64,000 nt of DNA from Paraperlucidibaca baekdonensis (GTDB lineage Bacteria; Pseudomonadota; Gammaproteobacteria; Pseudomonadales; Moraxellaceae), in the NCBI RefSeq assembly GCF_003387535.1, contig NZ_QUNR01000002.1, positions 126,827 through 190,826 of the forward strand, given 5' to 3'. The position numbers and the translations under genes were made by a program. This document shows, piece by piece, positions 37,677-48,894 of this stretch; position 1 is the stretch's first letter, and every line of letters begins with the position of its first letter. The notes beneath the pieces are model-generated. The model saw only the letters and a list, made by a program, of their open reading frames with translations. It did no database searches and was not told the origin of the DNA.

Positions 37677-39158
37677 TTAGCCTGCAGCTCGTGCGCGTAA
37701 AAACTCGAGCAGTAGCGGCACGGGACGGCCAGTCGAGCCTTTCGCGGCACCACTGAGCCATGCGGTGCCTGCGATGTCTAAGTGCGCCCAGTCATAGGCC
37801 TTGGTGAAGCGCGCCAAATAGCAGGCGGCAGTAATCGAGCCAGCAGTAGGGCCACCAATATTTGCGATGTCGGCAAATGGCGAGTCGAGCAATTCTTGGT
37901 AGTCATCCCAGACCGGCATGCGCCACGCGCGGTCATCCACGCGTTGGCCAGCAGCGAGCAGCTCATCGGCGAGTTCATCTTTGGGTGAGAACAAGCCGGT
38001 GGCGACTTTGCCTAAGGCCACCACGCAAGCGCCGGTAAGTGTGGCGATGTCGACGACGGCGGCAGGCTTGAAGCGTTCGACATAGGTCAGCGCATCGCAG
38101 AGCACCAAGCGGCCTTCGGCGTCGGTGTTGAGAATTTCCACGGTCTGGCCCGAGAGTGTGGTGACAATATCGCCGGGGCGCGTGGCGCTGCCGGAGGGCA
38201 TATTCTCCGCACAAGCTATCACGCCGATGACATTGAGCTTGAGCTTGGCGAGCTTGATTGCGGCCATCACGCCCAAGACCGAGGCGGCGCCGCACATATC
38301 GTATTTCATCTCATCCATGCCGCCACCGGGTTTCAGGCTGATGCCGCCGGTGTCGAAGGTGATGCCTTTGCCGACCAGTACCACCGGTGCGTCTTTGGCT
38401 TTGCCGCCAGAGTAGGTCATGGTTACCAGTTGCGCTTCGTGCACCGAGCCTTCGGAGACCGACAATAAGCAGTGCATGCCCATCTCGCGCAGCTCGGCAT
38501 CGCCTTTTACGTCCACACTCATGACACCGTCTTCGGCCAACGCCATGCCCATTTCGGCCAAATAGCCGGGGTAGGCGATGTTTGGCGGCTGGTTGCCCAA
38601 GTCGCGAGCAAAGTTTTGTCCGGTGCCAATGCATTGACCCCACACCAGCGCGTCTTTGGCGGCTTTGAGCTCGGCTTTATCGGCAATGGCGAGCGTCAGT
38701 TTCAGCGCCGAGGCTGGCGCTTTTTTCGACTTATAGGCATCGAATCGATAACTCGCCGCCAACGCAAAGCGCGCTTGATCGCTGATGCGCTCGGCCGCAT
38801 CGCGGCCTGTCACCGGCAATTCGCCTAAATAGGAGAGGGCTTTTGCGGTCTTGCTCGGCAGCGCTTTCACGGCGGCAATGACCAGTTTCTGCCAAGCCTG
38901 AAGTGATACCGATTCGCCCGCGCCGACCACCAAAACCAGACCAGCTTTAATGCCGCTGAGGCCATAGAGCGCTTGGGTTTGCCCGAGTTTGCCTTCAAAG
39001 CCGCTGACATCGAGTGCGGCTTGCAAGGCGCCATGGCTGGCGTCATTGAGCGCGCTGGCGGCCGGACTGAGTTGTGCGCCTTGGGCGGCTACAATCAGCG
39101 CGCCGTGGGCGCTGGTGGCGAGGCTCTCATGAGCAATAACGGCAACGGCGAAATCCAT
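37677..39158 (-). CDS. pepA: Leucyl aminopeptidase PepA
   Basis: Cytoplasmic M17 aminopeptidase, 493 aa, hexameric with two metals. Metal and active-site motifs are VLVGKGITFDTGGISLKPGG (20), MKYDMCGAASVLG and NTDAEGRLVL. In E. coli PepA also binds DNA in Xer recombination and carAB control; whether it does so here is unknown. First gene of pepA-holC-valS; divergent from lptF. Confidence 0.97.
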   Translation of the reverse strand: MDFAVAVIAHESLATSAHGALIVAAQGAQLSPAASALNDASHGALQAALDVSGFEGKLGQTQALYGLSGIKAGLVLVVGAGESVSLQAWQKLVIAAVKALPSKTAKALSYLGELPVTGRDAAERISDQARFALAASYRFDAYKSKKAPASALKLTLAIADKAELKAAKDALVWGQCIGTGQNFARDLGNQPPNIAYPGYLAEMGMALAEDGVMSVDVKGDAELREMGMHCLLSVSEGSVHEAQLVTMTYSGGKAKDAPVVLVGKGITFDTGGISLKPGGGMDEMKYDMCGAASVLGVMAAIKLAKLKLNVIGVIACAENMPSGSATRPGDIVTTLSGQTVEILNTDAEGRLVLCDALTYVERFKPAAVVDIATLTGACVVALGKVATGLFSPKDELADELLAAGQRVDDRAWRMPVWDDYQELLDSPFADIANIGGPTAGSITAACYLARFTKAYDWAHLDIAGTAWLSGAAKGSTGRPVPLLLEFLRARAAG

Positions 39159-39219
39159 AAAAACCTCATCTGTAATAAAAAGTGGGCCGATGGATGCCCT
39201 GTGGAAGTTGCACAGAGGG

Positions 39220-39248
39220 CAGACACAGCCGAGTAGATGTCTGATAAT
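39220..39248 (+). promoter_or_regulatory. Candidate lptFG promoter
   Basis: CAGACA (39220-39225), 17-bp spacer, GATAAT (39243-39248). The -10 matches five of six and the -35 four of six. It would give a leader of about 85 nt before lptF. Confidence 0.4.
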
Positions 39249-39338
39249 CTGCGGCTAGTTTACTGGTCAGCCGACCTTTTGCCAGTGCCATCTCATGCAC
39301 GGGCCGTCGCCGACCCTCATTATTTAAAGGATGCAGCT

Positions 39339-40436
39339 GTGATCATCCGGCGATACCTCAATTCGCAAGTGCTCGGTACCACGGTGGCGGTGGCAGGTCT
39401 GCTCACGGTGATCTTGATGAGCGGGCGCATCATTCAGTTTTTTGAACGCGCTGCCTCGGGCCGTATTTCGGTGGATTTGCTGGCGGCAGCGGTGTGGTAT
39501 CGCATGCCCAGCTTTCTGGAGCTGATCTTGCCATTGGGCCTGTTTATGGGGCTGTTGTTGGCGTTAGGCCGCATGTATCTCGACAATGAAATGTCGGTGT
39601 TGGCCGCTTCCGGCGTTGGCCAGCGGCGCGTGCTGCGCTGGTTGTCGCCGTCGGTATTGTTGATCACGGTCGCCACCGCCATCATGTCATTGTGGCTGAC
39701 CGCCATGGGCTATGCCGCCTCAGCGCAGCTCTATGCCGAGCAGGCGCAGCGCAGTACGTTCGACCTCATTCAGCCCGGACGCTTCCAGCAAGTCGGTGGG
39801 CGCATGCTCTACGCCGATATCAGCAATGATCGCGCGCAGCTGCAAGATGTCATCATGCTCGAATCAAAAAAAGATGCGCAGGGCGTGGAGCGGCAAATCA
39901 TCATTCAGGCCGAGGCTGGCCAGCGCGTATACGACACCACGCTGCAAGGTCAGGCCATTGAGCTCAGTAATGGCTCGCGCTGGGATGTTCGGCCCGGCGA
40001 TGGCGCCTATCAGCGCATGGATTTTCAGCGCTACCGCCTGCGCTACCGGCAGGCCGATGTCTCTGGCGAAAAAGTCGATAGCCCGCGCGCTACCGCCACG
40101 CTTTCCTTGTGGCCGCAACGTCACAATAACCCGATTGCTGCCGCTGAAATTGGCTGGCGCTGGTCGCTGGTGGTGCTTGTGCCCATCGTGTCATTGCTGG
40201 CATTGCCGTTGGCCAAGGTGAATCCGCGCCAAGGCCGTTATTTGAAGCTATTGCCGGCGGTGGTGCTGTATTTGAGCTATGTGGTGTTGTTGATCGCCAC
40301 GCGCAATGCCGTTGAGAAGGGCCATGTTGGCAGTGCGGTCTACGCGGTGGTGCATGGGCTGTATTTGATGCTGGCGCTGCTGCTGTTTCGCATCGGCCGA
40401 CCTCGCCGCGTGCCGCACCAGGCATTGGGCACATGA
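39339..40436 (+). CDS. lptF: LPS export permease subunit LptF
   Basis: Inner-membrane half of the LptB2FG ABC exporter that extracts LPS. I start at the GTG at 39339 (residues VIIRRYLNSQVLGTT), preceded by AAAGGA; this gives 365 aa, the normal length. Reading from 39237 would add 34 non-conserved residues. Membrane segments lie near 14-36, 50-75, 100-120 and three at the C-terminus, with a periplasmic beta-jellyroll domain between. It overlaps lptG by ATGA. Confidence 0.95.
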   Translation: MIIRRYLNSQVLGTTVAVAGLLTVILMSGRIIQFFERAASGRISVDLLAAAVWYRMPSFLELILPLGLFMGLLLALGRMYLDNEMSVLAASGVGQRRVLRWLSPSVLLITVATAIMSLWLTAMGYAASAQLYAEQAQRSTFDLIQPGRFQQVGGRMLYADISNDRAQLQDVIMLESKKDAQGVERQIIIQAEAGQRVYDTTLQGQAIELSNGSRWDVRPGDGAYQRMDFQRYRLRYRQADVSGEKVDSPRATATLSLWPQRHNNPIAAAEIGWRWSLVVLVPIVSLLALPLAKVNPRQGRYLKLLPAVVLYLSYVVLLIATRNAVEKGHVGSAVYAVVHGLYLMLALLLFRIGRPRRVPHQALGT

Positions 40437-41497
40437 AGCGTTTAGCGCGCCACGTGAGTCTCACGGTACTACTCGCCATGCTCATGGTTCAGGTCATGCT
40501 TTTAGGGCTAGACCTGGTGTTCTCATTTATTGGTGAGCTCGATAACGTGCGTGGCGGTTACGGCGCCTGGCAAGCATTCCAGTACACGCTCTATGTGCTA
40601 CCCAGCCACAGCTACGAAATTTTGCCGATGTCAGCGCTGATTGGTGCGCTGGTGGGCTTGGGCACACTGGCATCGAATTCTGAGCTGACTATTATGCGCG
40701 CCGCCGGTGTTAGCTTGGCGCGTATTGTGTGGTGGGTGGTGCGCGGCGCCTTGCTAGTGATCGCGCTGGGCATGGCCTTGGGCGAATACGTGGTGCCGAT
40801 TACCGAGCAACGTGGCGATGCGCTGAAAGCGCGGGCCTTGGGTCAGGATTATCAGCCTGGGCGCATCACCGGGTATTGGCAGCGCGAGGGCGATGAGCTG
40901 ATTAATATTCGCGTGGTCACGCCAGAGGGCGAGCTGCTGGGCGTGAGCCGCTACGGCTACAATGAGGCGGGCCGGCTAACACAGGCGGTGTTTGCCGCGC
41001 GCGGCGACTATGATGGCAAGGCGTGGCAGCTTCACGATGTGCGCGCCACCACGTATTTGCCCGATGCCAGTGCTGAGGTGAAAAGTCTCGAGCGCATGAA
41101 CTGGTCAATTAATCTAACCCCTGAGTTTTTACGCGTGGCCGCGGCGCCACCGGAGCAATTAGGCTTGCTCGATCTGCATGCCTTTGCGCAGTACTTGAAG
41201 CGTCAAACGCTCGATGCCGGCAGCTACGACCTGCAATTTTGGAAGAAGTTACTGAGCCCGCTGGCGGTGTTATCGATGATGCTGGTGGCCTGTTCATTTA
41301 TTTTTGGGCCATTGCGCTCGGTGACCTTGGGCTTTCGCATCATTACCGGTGTTTTGGTGGGCTTGGGCTTTCGCTATGTGCAAGAGGCCGCCGGTTTTGC
41401 CAGCCTGATTTACCATTCGCCGCCGTTAGTGGCGGTGATCATTCCCATTGTACTGACCATGGCATTAGGCAGTTTCGCCTTGTATCGAGCGCGCTAA
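40433..41497 (+). CDS. lptG: LPS export permease subunit LptG
   Basis: Partner of LptF, 354 aa, same topology: N-terminal helices (about 12-34 and 60-80, 100-120), a periplasmic domain with REGDELINIRVVTPEGELLG, and three C-terminal helices with KLLSPLAVLSMMLVACSFIFG. Its TAA overlaps the ATG of the PP2C phosphatase gene by one base. Confidence 0.96.
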   Translation: MKRLARHVSLTVLLAMLMVQVMLLGLDLVFSFIGELDNVRGGYGAWQAFQYTLYVLPSHSYEILPMSALIGALVGLGTLASNSELTIMRAAGVSLARIVWWVVRGALLVIALGMALGEYVVPITEQRGDALKARALGQDYQPGRITGYWQREGDELINIRVVTPEGELLGVSRYGYNEAGRLTQAVFAARGDYDGKAWQLHDVRATTYLPDASAEVKSLERMNWSINLTPEFLRVAAAPPEQLGLLDLHAFAQYLKRQTLDAGSYDLQFWKKLLSPLAVLSMMLVACSFIFGPLRSVTLGFRIITGVLVGLGFRYVQEAAGFASLIYHSPPLVAVIIPIVLTMALGSFALYRAR

Positions 41498-42165
41498 TGG
41501 CATTGCGTTGGCAACAATGGGCGGTGAGCGATATTGGCAGCCGCCGTGCTCAAAACGAAGATGCACTGGTGTTGCGCGATGACGCACAGCTGTGGGCGGT
41601 GATTGACGGCTTGGGCGGTCAAGTTGCCGGCACGGTGGCCAGTGCGGCATTGGCGCATGCCCTGGTGAATTTGCAACTTGCCAGCGGATTGTCCGATGCC
41701 TGCGATCAACTCGACGATGTCTTGCTCGCCGTACACGAGCAAATTCAGGGGTTTGCTCAAGCACAGCAGCCCGCGCGCTTGGTCGGTGCCACGCTCGGCG
41801 TATTGCGCGCCACGCCGGCTTGGTCGCTGTTTGTTTGGGTTGGCGATGTGCGCTTGTACCGTCTGCGCGCGGGTGAGTTGACGCAGCTCAGCACCGATCA
41901 TCTTGATGATCAGGGCGATTTAACGCGGCTGCTGGGCAGCGCAGAATTATTGCCCGATGTCTTAGTGTTGCGCGCGCGCGCCGGCGATCGTTATTTGCTC
42001 TGCAGCGATGGCTTGCACGCACAGGTCGGCGATCAGCGTTTGCGCCATTGGTTAGGCCGTGAGCCGAATGTGGCCTTGCGCGAGCTGGTGGCTGAGGCGC
42101 TGGTCGCCGGTGGCCGCGATAACGCCAGTCTTGTGTTGCTGGAGGTTAGCGATGGCCGCGATTGA
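41497..42165 (+). CDS. PP2C-type protein phosphatase
   Basis: Metal-dependent serine/threonine phosphatase domain, 222 aa. All key motifs are visible: SRRAQNED (about 15-22), VIDGLGG with D37, GATLGVL, VWVGDVRLYRLR (114-125), STDH, LLCSDGL with D171 and GGRDNASLVLLE with D208. It starts at ATG 41497, directly on the lptG stop (TAATG), so its synthesis is probably coupled to lptG. No kinase gene is in the window, so the substrate is unknown. Pseudomonas has an RDD gene next to lptG; this gene and the next lie between them here. Confidence 0.9.
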   Translation: MALRWQQWAVSDIGSRRAQNEDALVLRDDAQLWAVIDGLGGQVAGTVASAALAHALVNLQLASGLSDACDQLDDVLLAVHEQIQGFAQAQQPARLVGATLGVLRATPAWSLFVWVGDVRLYRLRAGELTQLSTDHLDDQGDLTRLLGSAELLPDVLVLRARAGDRYLLCSDGLHAQVGDQRLRHWLGREPNVALRELVAEALVAGGRDNASLVLLEVSDGRD

Positions 42166-42499
42166 TTTAGATGCCATTAATTTTGCTTTACGCGAATTGG
42201 TGCGCTTGCAACTGGCCGGTGAGCTCAGCGCTCAAGATGCGTGGCGCGAACGCCAGCAACTGCTCGATGCCGTGGAGGCGAATTGGCATGATGTGCCCGA
42301 GCAGCTTGGCGATGACTCCACCGCTATCGATGCGCCAGCCGATGCGCCATTGGCGGATACGTCAAGCGCGCGCTCGGTGTTCAGCCAAGTGGCAGCGTAT
42401 CTGCACCAACAGCTGTGGCCGCGGCTGCGTGAGCGCGGCATGGTATGGGCGCTGCTGGGCCTGACCGTGGCGACGTGTGTGTATGTGGCGTCGCTGTAG
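42152..42499 (+). CDS. Small tail-anchored membrane protein of unknown function
   Basis: 115-aa product I do not recognise. Residues 1-50 are predicted helical and charged (NFALRELVRLQLAGELSAQD, 20), 51-72 are acidic and Pro/Ala-rich, and a single hydrophobic segment lies at about 96-114 right at the C-terminus after RPRLRERG-like basic residues (WPRLRERGM), suggesting a tail anchor with the body in the cytoplasm. It overlaps the phosphatase gene by 14 bp, so it is likely made with it and may hold it at the membrane; that is inference. Confidence 0.75.
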   Translation: MAAIDLDAINFALRELVRLQLAGELSAQDAWRERQQLLDAVEANWHDVPEQLGDDSTAIDAPADAPLADTSSARSVFSQVAAYLHQQLWPRLRERGMVWALLGLTVATCVYVASL

Positions 42500-42501
42500 C
42501 G

Positions 42502-43119
42502 CTAGCGCGACTTTTTGGCGGGTAGACGCAGCACTTCGGTATCACTCATCACATCGTGTAGGCAGCGGCCGTGGCTTAAGCCGGTCAATGGCAGCCAGCC
42601 CCAAATATAATTCACGGCAAAACCAAGCAGCACGCTAAAGCCGAAGGCTTTGCTGTTGGCGTCTTGCAGCACCCACGCCAACATGCCGCAGAGCGCGGGC
42701 AGTAGGCAGGCGGCAAGGAAACGTTTGAGCGCATCGGACCAACGCGGACGATGGCCATCGCGGCGAGTCAGTTCGAGGCGCCAGGTTTGCATGCCCAAGG
42801 TTTGCCCGCTGCGGGTCCAGCAGTAGCCATAAAAGCCGAAGGTAATGAGCACGCTGGCGGGAAATTGCAGGCCGTAGCGAATATCGGCTGAGAGCAGTTC
42901 GACTTCCTGCGCAGTGGCGGCGCTGCCGCTGGTGAATAGGGCAATTAAGATGACATTGAGCACGGCGAGCAGCGCGATCACCAGCAGGCCATCGTAGATC
43001 AGGCACATCAAGCGCACGCTAATGCCGGCGCGTGGAAATTCGCTTGAATTACTAGCCACTGGGGTGGGCGATTTTTTTTGGCGCTGTTTGCTTTGAAAGG
43101 TCGAGGACTTACGGCTCAT
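42502..43119 (-). CDS. RDD-family membrane protein
   Basis: 205-aa integral membrane protein with the RDD pattern: GISVRLMCLIYDGLLVIALL (first helix), a second helix near 100, TLGMQTWRLELTRRDG, and a third helix near 155. A basic N-terminal tail of about 30 residues (KSSTFQSKQRQKKSP) precedes it. Function of the family is poorly known. I use ATG 43119 with AGGA upstream; GTG 43140 is an alternative. In pseudomonads an RDD gene likewise lies near lptFG. Confidence 0.85.
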   Translation of the reverse strand: MSRKSSTFQSKQRQKKSPTPVASNSSEFPRAGISVRLMCLIYDGLLVIALLAVLNVILIALFTSGSAATAQEVELLSADIRYGLQFPASVLITFGFYGYCWTRSGQTLGMQTWRLELTRRDGHRPRWSDALKRFLAACLLPALCGMLAWVLQDANSKAFGFSVLLGFAVNYIWGWLPLTGLSHGRCLHDVMSDTEVLRLPAKKSR

Positions 43120-43189
43120 GAATGATCCTGTCGTGGGCACTTAAGGGCTTAAACAGACAAGAATCTAAGCATCGCGGAGCAAGGTCAAG

Positions 43190-43276
43190 TGGTGCCGAGG
43201 AAGGGAATCGAACCCTTACGATGTCTCCACCGGCGGATTTTGAGTCCGCTGCGTCTACCAGTTCCGCCACCTCGGC
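43190..43276 (-). tRNA. tRNA-Leu (anticodon CAA)
   Basis: 87 nt on the minus strand with encoded CCA. Acceptor GCCGAGG/CCTCGGC, D-arm GGCGGAACTGGTAGACGC, anticodon loop CTCAAAA, long variable arm GGTGGAGACATC-like (class II), and T-arm AGGG-TTCGATT-CCCT. It lies just before queA, the pseudomonad arrangement. Confidence 0.97.
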
Positions 43277-43302
43277 TTGAACTTGCTGCGTTGCGAGGCG
43301 CG

Positions 43303-43330
43303 ATTATAGCGATGCATCACGCAGCGTCAA
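43303..43330 (-). promoter_or_regulatory. Sigma70 promoter of tRNA-Leu
   Basis: On the minus strand: TTGACG (43330-43325), 16-bp spacer, TATAAT (43308-43303). Near-consensus stable-RNA promoter, 27 bp before the tRNA. Confidence 0.82.
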
Positions 43331-43338
43331 GCCAAGAC

Positions 43339-43347
43339 TGCTATACT
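43339..43347 (+). promoter_or_regulatory. Extended -10 promoter candidate for queA
   Basis: TGC followed by TATACT (43342-43347), an extended -10 element with no clear -35. The predicted start is about 20 bp before the queA ATG. It lies back to back with the tRNA-Leu promoter. Confidence 0.5.
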
Positions 43348-43375
43348 GCGCCACCTTTTTTACGACGCTTTCCGC

Positions 43376-45699
<2,324 letters not shown>

Positions 45700-45704
45700 T
45701 ATCA

Positions 45705-46040
45705 ATGAGTTTCTTTATTTCTGACGCGCTTGCTGAAGGCGGTACTGCTGCCGCTGGAGCTCCCTCAGCGACTGGCCAAATCGTCATGTTGCTGGGCTTT
45801 TTGCTGATCTTTTATTTCCTCTTATGGCGCCCTCAAGCAAAACGTCAAAAAGAAGCCAAAAACTTAGTGGAAAGTTTAAACAAAGGCGATGAAGTCGTGT
45901 TCGCCGGTGGCCTACTCGGTCGCATCACTAAACTCGAAGGCGACTTCGCCGTGGTTGCCCTCAACGACACCACCGAAGTGAAAATTCAAAAAGCCTCGGT
46001 CATTGCTAATTTGCCCAAAGGCACGCTGAAAAGCCTTTAA
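45705..46040 (+). CDS. yajC: Sec translocase accessory subunit YajC
   Basis: Small single-pass membrane protein of the SecDF-YajC complex, 111 aa. One hydrophobic helix (about 24-43, MLLGFLLIFYFLLWRP) followed by RPQAKRQKEAKNLVESL, GDEVVFAGGLLGRITKL and a short C-terminal domain typical of the family. The Ala/Gly-rich N-terminus is periplasmic. Confidence 0.96.
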   Translation: MSFFISDALAEGGTAAAGAPSATGQIVMLLGFLLIFYFLLWRPQAKRQKEAKNLVESLNKGDEVVFAGGLLGRITKLEGDFAVVALNDTTEVKIQKASVIANLPKGTLKSL

Positions 46041-46047
46041 TCCTCAC

Positions 46048-46077
46048 CACCCCCGACCCGCTCGGGGGTGTTTATTT
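46048..46077 (+). terminator. Hairpin between yajC and secD, possible attenuator
   Basis: CACCCCCGA (46048-46056), CCCGC, TCGGGGGTG (46062-46070), then TTTATTT. The 9-bp stem is strong but the T tract is broken, so partial termination within the operon is likely; secD starts only 15 bp later. Confidence 0.6.
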
Positions 46078-46091
46078 GCACAGGTGTTCGC

Positions 46092-47948
46092 ATGCGTTTC
46101 CCCGCTTGGAAATATGTCCTGATTGTCTTTGTTATTGCCATTTCTGTGCTGTATTCATTGCCCAATCTTTACCCCGATGAGCCGGCACTGCAGGTGTCTG
46201 GCGCCAAGGCGGCAACGCCCATTGATGCGGAGCTATTGCAGCGCGCTGCGTTTGCTTTAGATCAGGCAAACATGCCGCACCATGGCGATGAGGTGCAAGC
46301 CAAAGGTATTTTATTGCGTCTAAAAACCCCCGAACAGCAAGTCCAAGCACAGGCGATCTTGCGCCGTGCCTTGGGCGAGAATTATGTGGTGGCGTTGAAT
46401 TTAGCGCCGACCACGCCAGACTGGTTATCAGCCATTGCCGCCAAGCCTGTGAAGCTCGGTTTGGATTTGCGCGGTGGTGTGCATTTCAAGCTTGAAGTTG
46501 ACGTTGAAAAAGCCCTAGAGCAGCGTCAAGAAGGCTATGCCAGCGATATTCGCAAACAGTTTCGCGAAGCCCGCGTGGCGTATCGCGGCGTCACCGAGTT
46601 GCCCGGTGGCCAACTAGAGGTGCGTTTTGCTGATGATGCCGCGCGTCAAGCCGGCCTAGATCTGCTGCGTGCTCAGTTTGCCGACCTCACCGCCGAAGCC
46701 ATCAGTGGTGCCGAGGGCCCGAGCCTGCGCTTGGATTACACGCCGGCAAAGCGCAACGAAATTATCGACTACGCGGTGGGTCAAAACTTAACCACTTTGC
46801 GCAATCGTATCAATGAGCTGGGCGTATCTGAGCCGGTCATTCAGCGCCAAGGCAGCAGCCGTATTGTCGTGGAGCTGCCGGGTTTACAAGATACTGCTGA
46901 GGCCAAGCGTATTTTGGGCCGTACCGCCAGTTTGGAGTTCCGCTTCACCAGCCAAGAGGCCGACTCCGGCTTTAGTACGCCCATTGGCACCGAGCGCTTT
47001 GAGCGTTCGCAAGGCGGCAATGTACTGCTCGAGAAACGCAAGATCGTGACCGGCGAGCGTGTCACCAACGCACAGTCGAGCTTCGATGAATTCTCGCGCC
47101 CGCAGGTCAACATCAACCTCGATACCCGCGGTGGTCGCCTGATGGCCGATGCCACGCGCGATAACGTGGGCCGTCAAATGGCCGTGCTGTTTGTCGAAAA
47201 CAAGCAGCGCATTCGCTTTGAAACCGATGCCAATGGCAAGTCGGTAGAGATTCGTGACCCCTATATTGAGCGCCGTGTCATTAACGTCGCCACCGTGCAG
47301 TCCATGCTCGGCTCGCAATTCCGCATCACCGGCCTGGATTCCCCGGCGGAGTCACAAGAGCTAGCGTTGCTGCTGCGTGCCGGTGCATTGGCCGCGCCCA
47401 TGTATTTTGTCGAAGAGCGTACCGTGGGCCCAAGCTTAGGCCAGGAAAACATCGACAAAGGCCTGCTCTCGGTACAAATCGGTTTGCTCTTGGTCGCCTT
47501 GGTGATGCTCGTGGTCTACAAAGGCTTTGGCTTGATCGCCAACATTGCGGTGTTATTAAACTTGGCTGTGCTGATGGCGGTGATGGGTGCGCTCGGCGCC
47601 GCCTTGTCATTGCCGGGTATTGCCGGCATCGTGCTCACCATCGGCATGGCGGTCGATGCCAACGTGCTGATCTGCGAGCGCATCCGCGAAGAGTTACGCA
47701 ATGGCATGAGCCCCATGGCCTCCATTGTCGCCGGCTATGATCGCGCCTGGGGCACCATTCTTGATGCCAACTTAACCACGCTGATTGTCGCGGTGATTTT
47801 GTTTGCCATTGGCACCGGGCCTATCAAAGGCTTCGCCATCACGCTGGCCATTGGCATCCTCACCTCCATGTTTACCGCCATCACCGTGACACGTGCCATT
47901 GTGCAAGTTGTCTATGGTGGTCGCCGTATTAACAAAATCAGTATTTAA
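46092..47948 (+). CDS. secD: Protein translocase subunit SecD
   Basis: Uses proton motive force to help pull proteins out on the periplasmic side. From ATG 46092 the product is 618 aa, normal for gammaproteobacteria; GTG 46068 lies inside the hairpin and is rejected. N-terminal helix, P1 periplasmic domain starting LGLDLRGGVHFKLEVD, and five C-terminal helices with TIGMAVDANVLICERIREEL (20). secF follows after 9 bp. Confidence 0.97.
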   Translation: MRFPAWKYVLIVFVIAISVLYSLPNLYPDEPALQVSGAKAATPIDAELLQRAAFALDQANMPHHGDEVQAKGILLRLKTPEQQVQAQAILRRALGENYVVALNLAPTTPDWLSAIAAKPVKLGLDLRGGVHFKLEVDVEKALEQRQEGYASDIRKQFREARVAYRGVTELPGGQLEVRFADDAARQAGLDLLRAQFADLTAEAISGAEGPSLRLDYTPAKRNEIIDYAVGQNLTTLRNRINELGVSEPVIQRQGSSRIVVELPGLQDTAEAKRILGRTASLEFRFTSQEADSGFSTPIGTERFERSQGGNVLLEKRKIVTGERVTNAQSSFDEFSRPQVNINLDTRGGRLMADATRDNVGRQMAVLFVENKQRIRFETDANGKSVEIRDPYIERRVINVATVQSMLGSQFRITGLDSPAESQELALLLRAGALAAPMYFVEERTVGPSLGQENIDKGLLSVQIGLLLVALVMLVVYKGFGLIANIAVLLNLAVLMAVMGALGAALSLPGIAGIVLTIGMAVDANVLICERIREELRNGMSPMASIVAGYDRAWGTILDANLTTLIVAVILFAIGTGPIKGFAITLAIGILTSMFTAITVTRAIVQVVYGGRRINKISI

Positions 47949-47957
47949 GAGGCAGTC

Positions 47958-48875
47958 ATGAGCGACGTTCATATTATCCGTTTCATGCGTTTTCGCCGCG
48001 CCATGGCTTATGTGTCTGGCGCGGTAGTGATCATCGGCCTGGTGTCGTTGTTTACCCAAGGCCTCAACCTAGGCCTCGACTTTACTGGCGGTACCGCCAT
48101 TGAGCTGCGCTTCGAGCAGGCGGCACATCAATCTGAAGTGAGCGAAGCCCTTGAGAAAGCTGGTATCAATGACGCCGTGGTGCAGTATCTCGGTGGTGCC
48201 AACACTATCCAGGTGCGTCTGCCACCACAGCCCGGCGAGGCCACGATTGTGGGTCAACGCATTGCTGAAGCGGTATCTACGCCAGGCAATACGGCCGTGG
48301 TGCAGCAGATCGACAGCGTCGGCTCGCAAGTTGGCGATGAGCAATACACGCAATCGGTGATCGCCATCACCTTAGCGCTCGGCCTGATGATGCTGTACGT
48401 GGCCATTCGCTACCGCTTTAAATTCGCCGTGGGCGCGGTTATCTCGCTGTTTCACGACGTGATTTTTACGGTGGGCGTGTTTTCACTGTTTCAGTTGCCC
48501 TTTGACCTCACGGTGCTGGCGGCGGTGTTGGCGCTCATCGGCTACTCGCTGAATGACACCATTGTGGTGTTTGACCGTGTGCGCGAAAACTTCCGCAAGC
48601 TGCGCAAAGCCGATCCAACTGAGATCGTTGATATCTCGCTGACCGAGACCTTACGACGCACGATCATGACGGTGGCAACGGTGATTGTGGTGGTGCTGGC
48701 CATGCTCATTGCCGGTGGCTCGGCGTTGCATTGGTTTTCGGTGGCGCTGCTGGTTGGCTTGTTTGCCGGTACGTATTCATCGATTTACATTGCTTCGGCC
48801 TATGCTTTAGCGATGGGTCTATCGAAAGAAGACTTTATTATTGAAGTGAAAAAAGCCGAAGACGATCTGCCGTAG
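47958..48875 (+). CDS. secF: Protein translocase subunit SecF
   Basis: Partner of SecD, 305 aa. N-terminal helix then GLDFTGGTAIELRFEQ, four further helices with VLALIGYSLNDTIVVFDRVR (20), and the conserved SLTETLRRTIMT segment. The order yajC-secD-secF is standard. Confidence 0.97.
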   Translation: MSDVHIIRFMRFRRAMAYVSGAVVIIGLVSLFTQGLNLGLDFTGGTAIELRFEQAAHQSEVSEALEKAGINDAVVQYLGGANTIQVRLPPQPGEATIVGQRIAEAVSTPGNTAVVQQIDSVGSQVGDEQYTQSVIAITLALGLMMLYVAIRYRFKFAVGAVISLFHDVIFTVGVFSLFQLPFDLTVLAAVLALIGYSLNDTIVVFDRVRENFRKLRKADPTEIVDISLTETLRRTIMTVATVIVVVLAMLIAGGSALHWFSVALLVGLFAGTYSSIYIASAYALAMGLSKEDFIIEVKKAEDDLP

Positions 48876-48894
48876 TGGCAGTCAGGAGCCCGCG

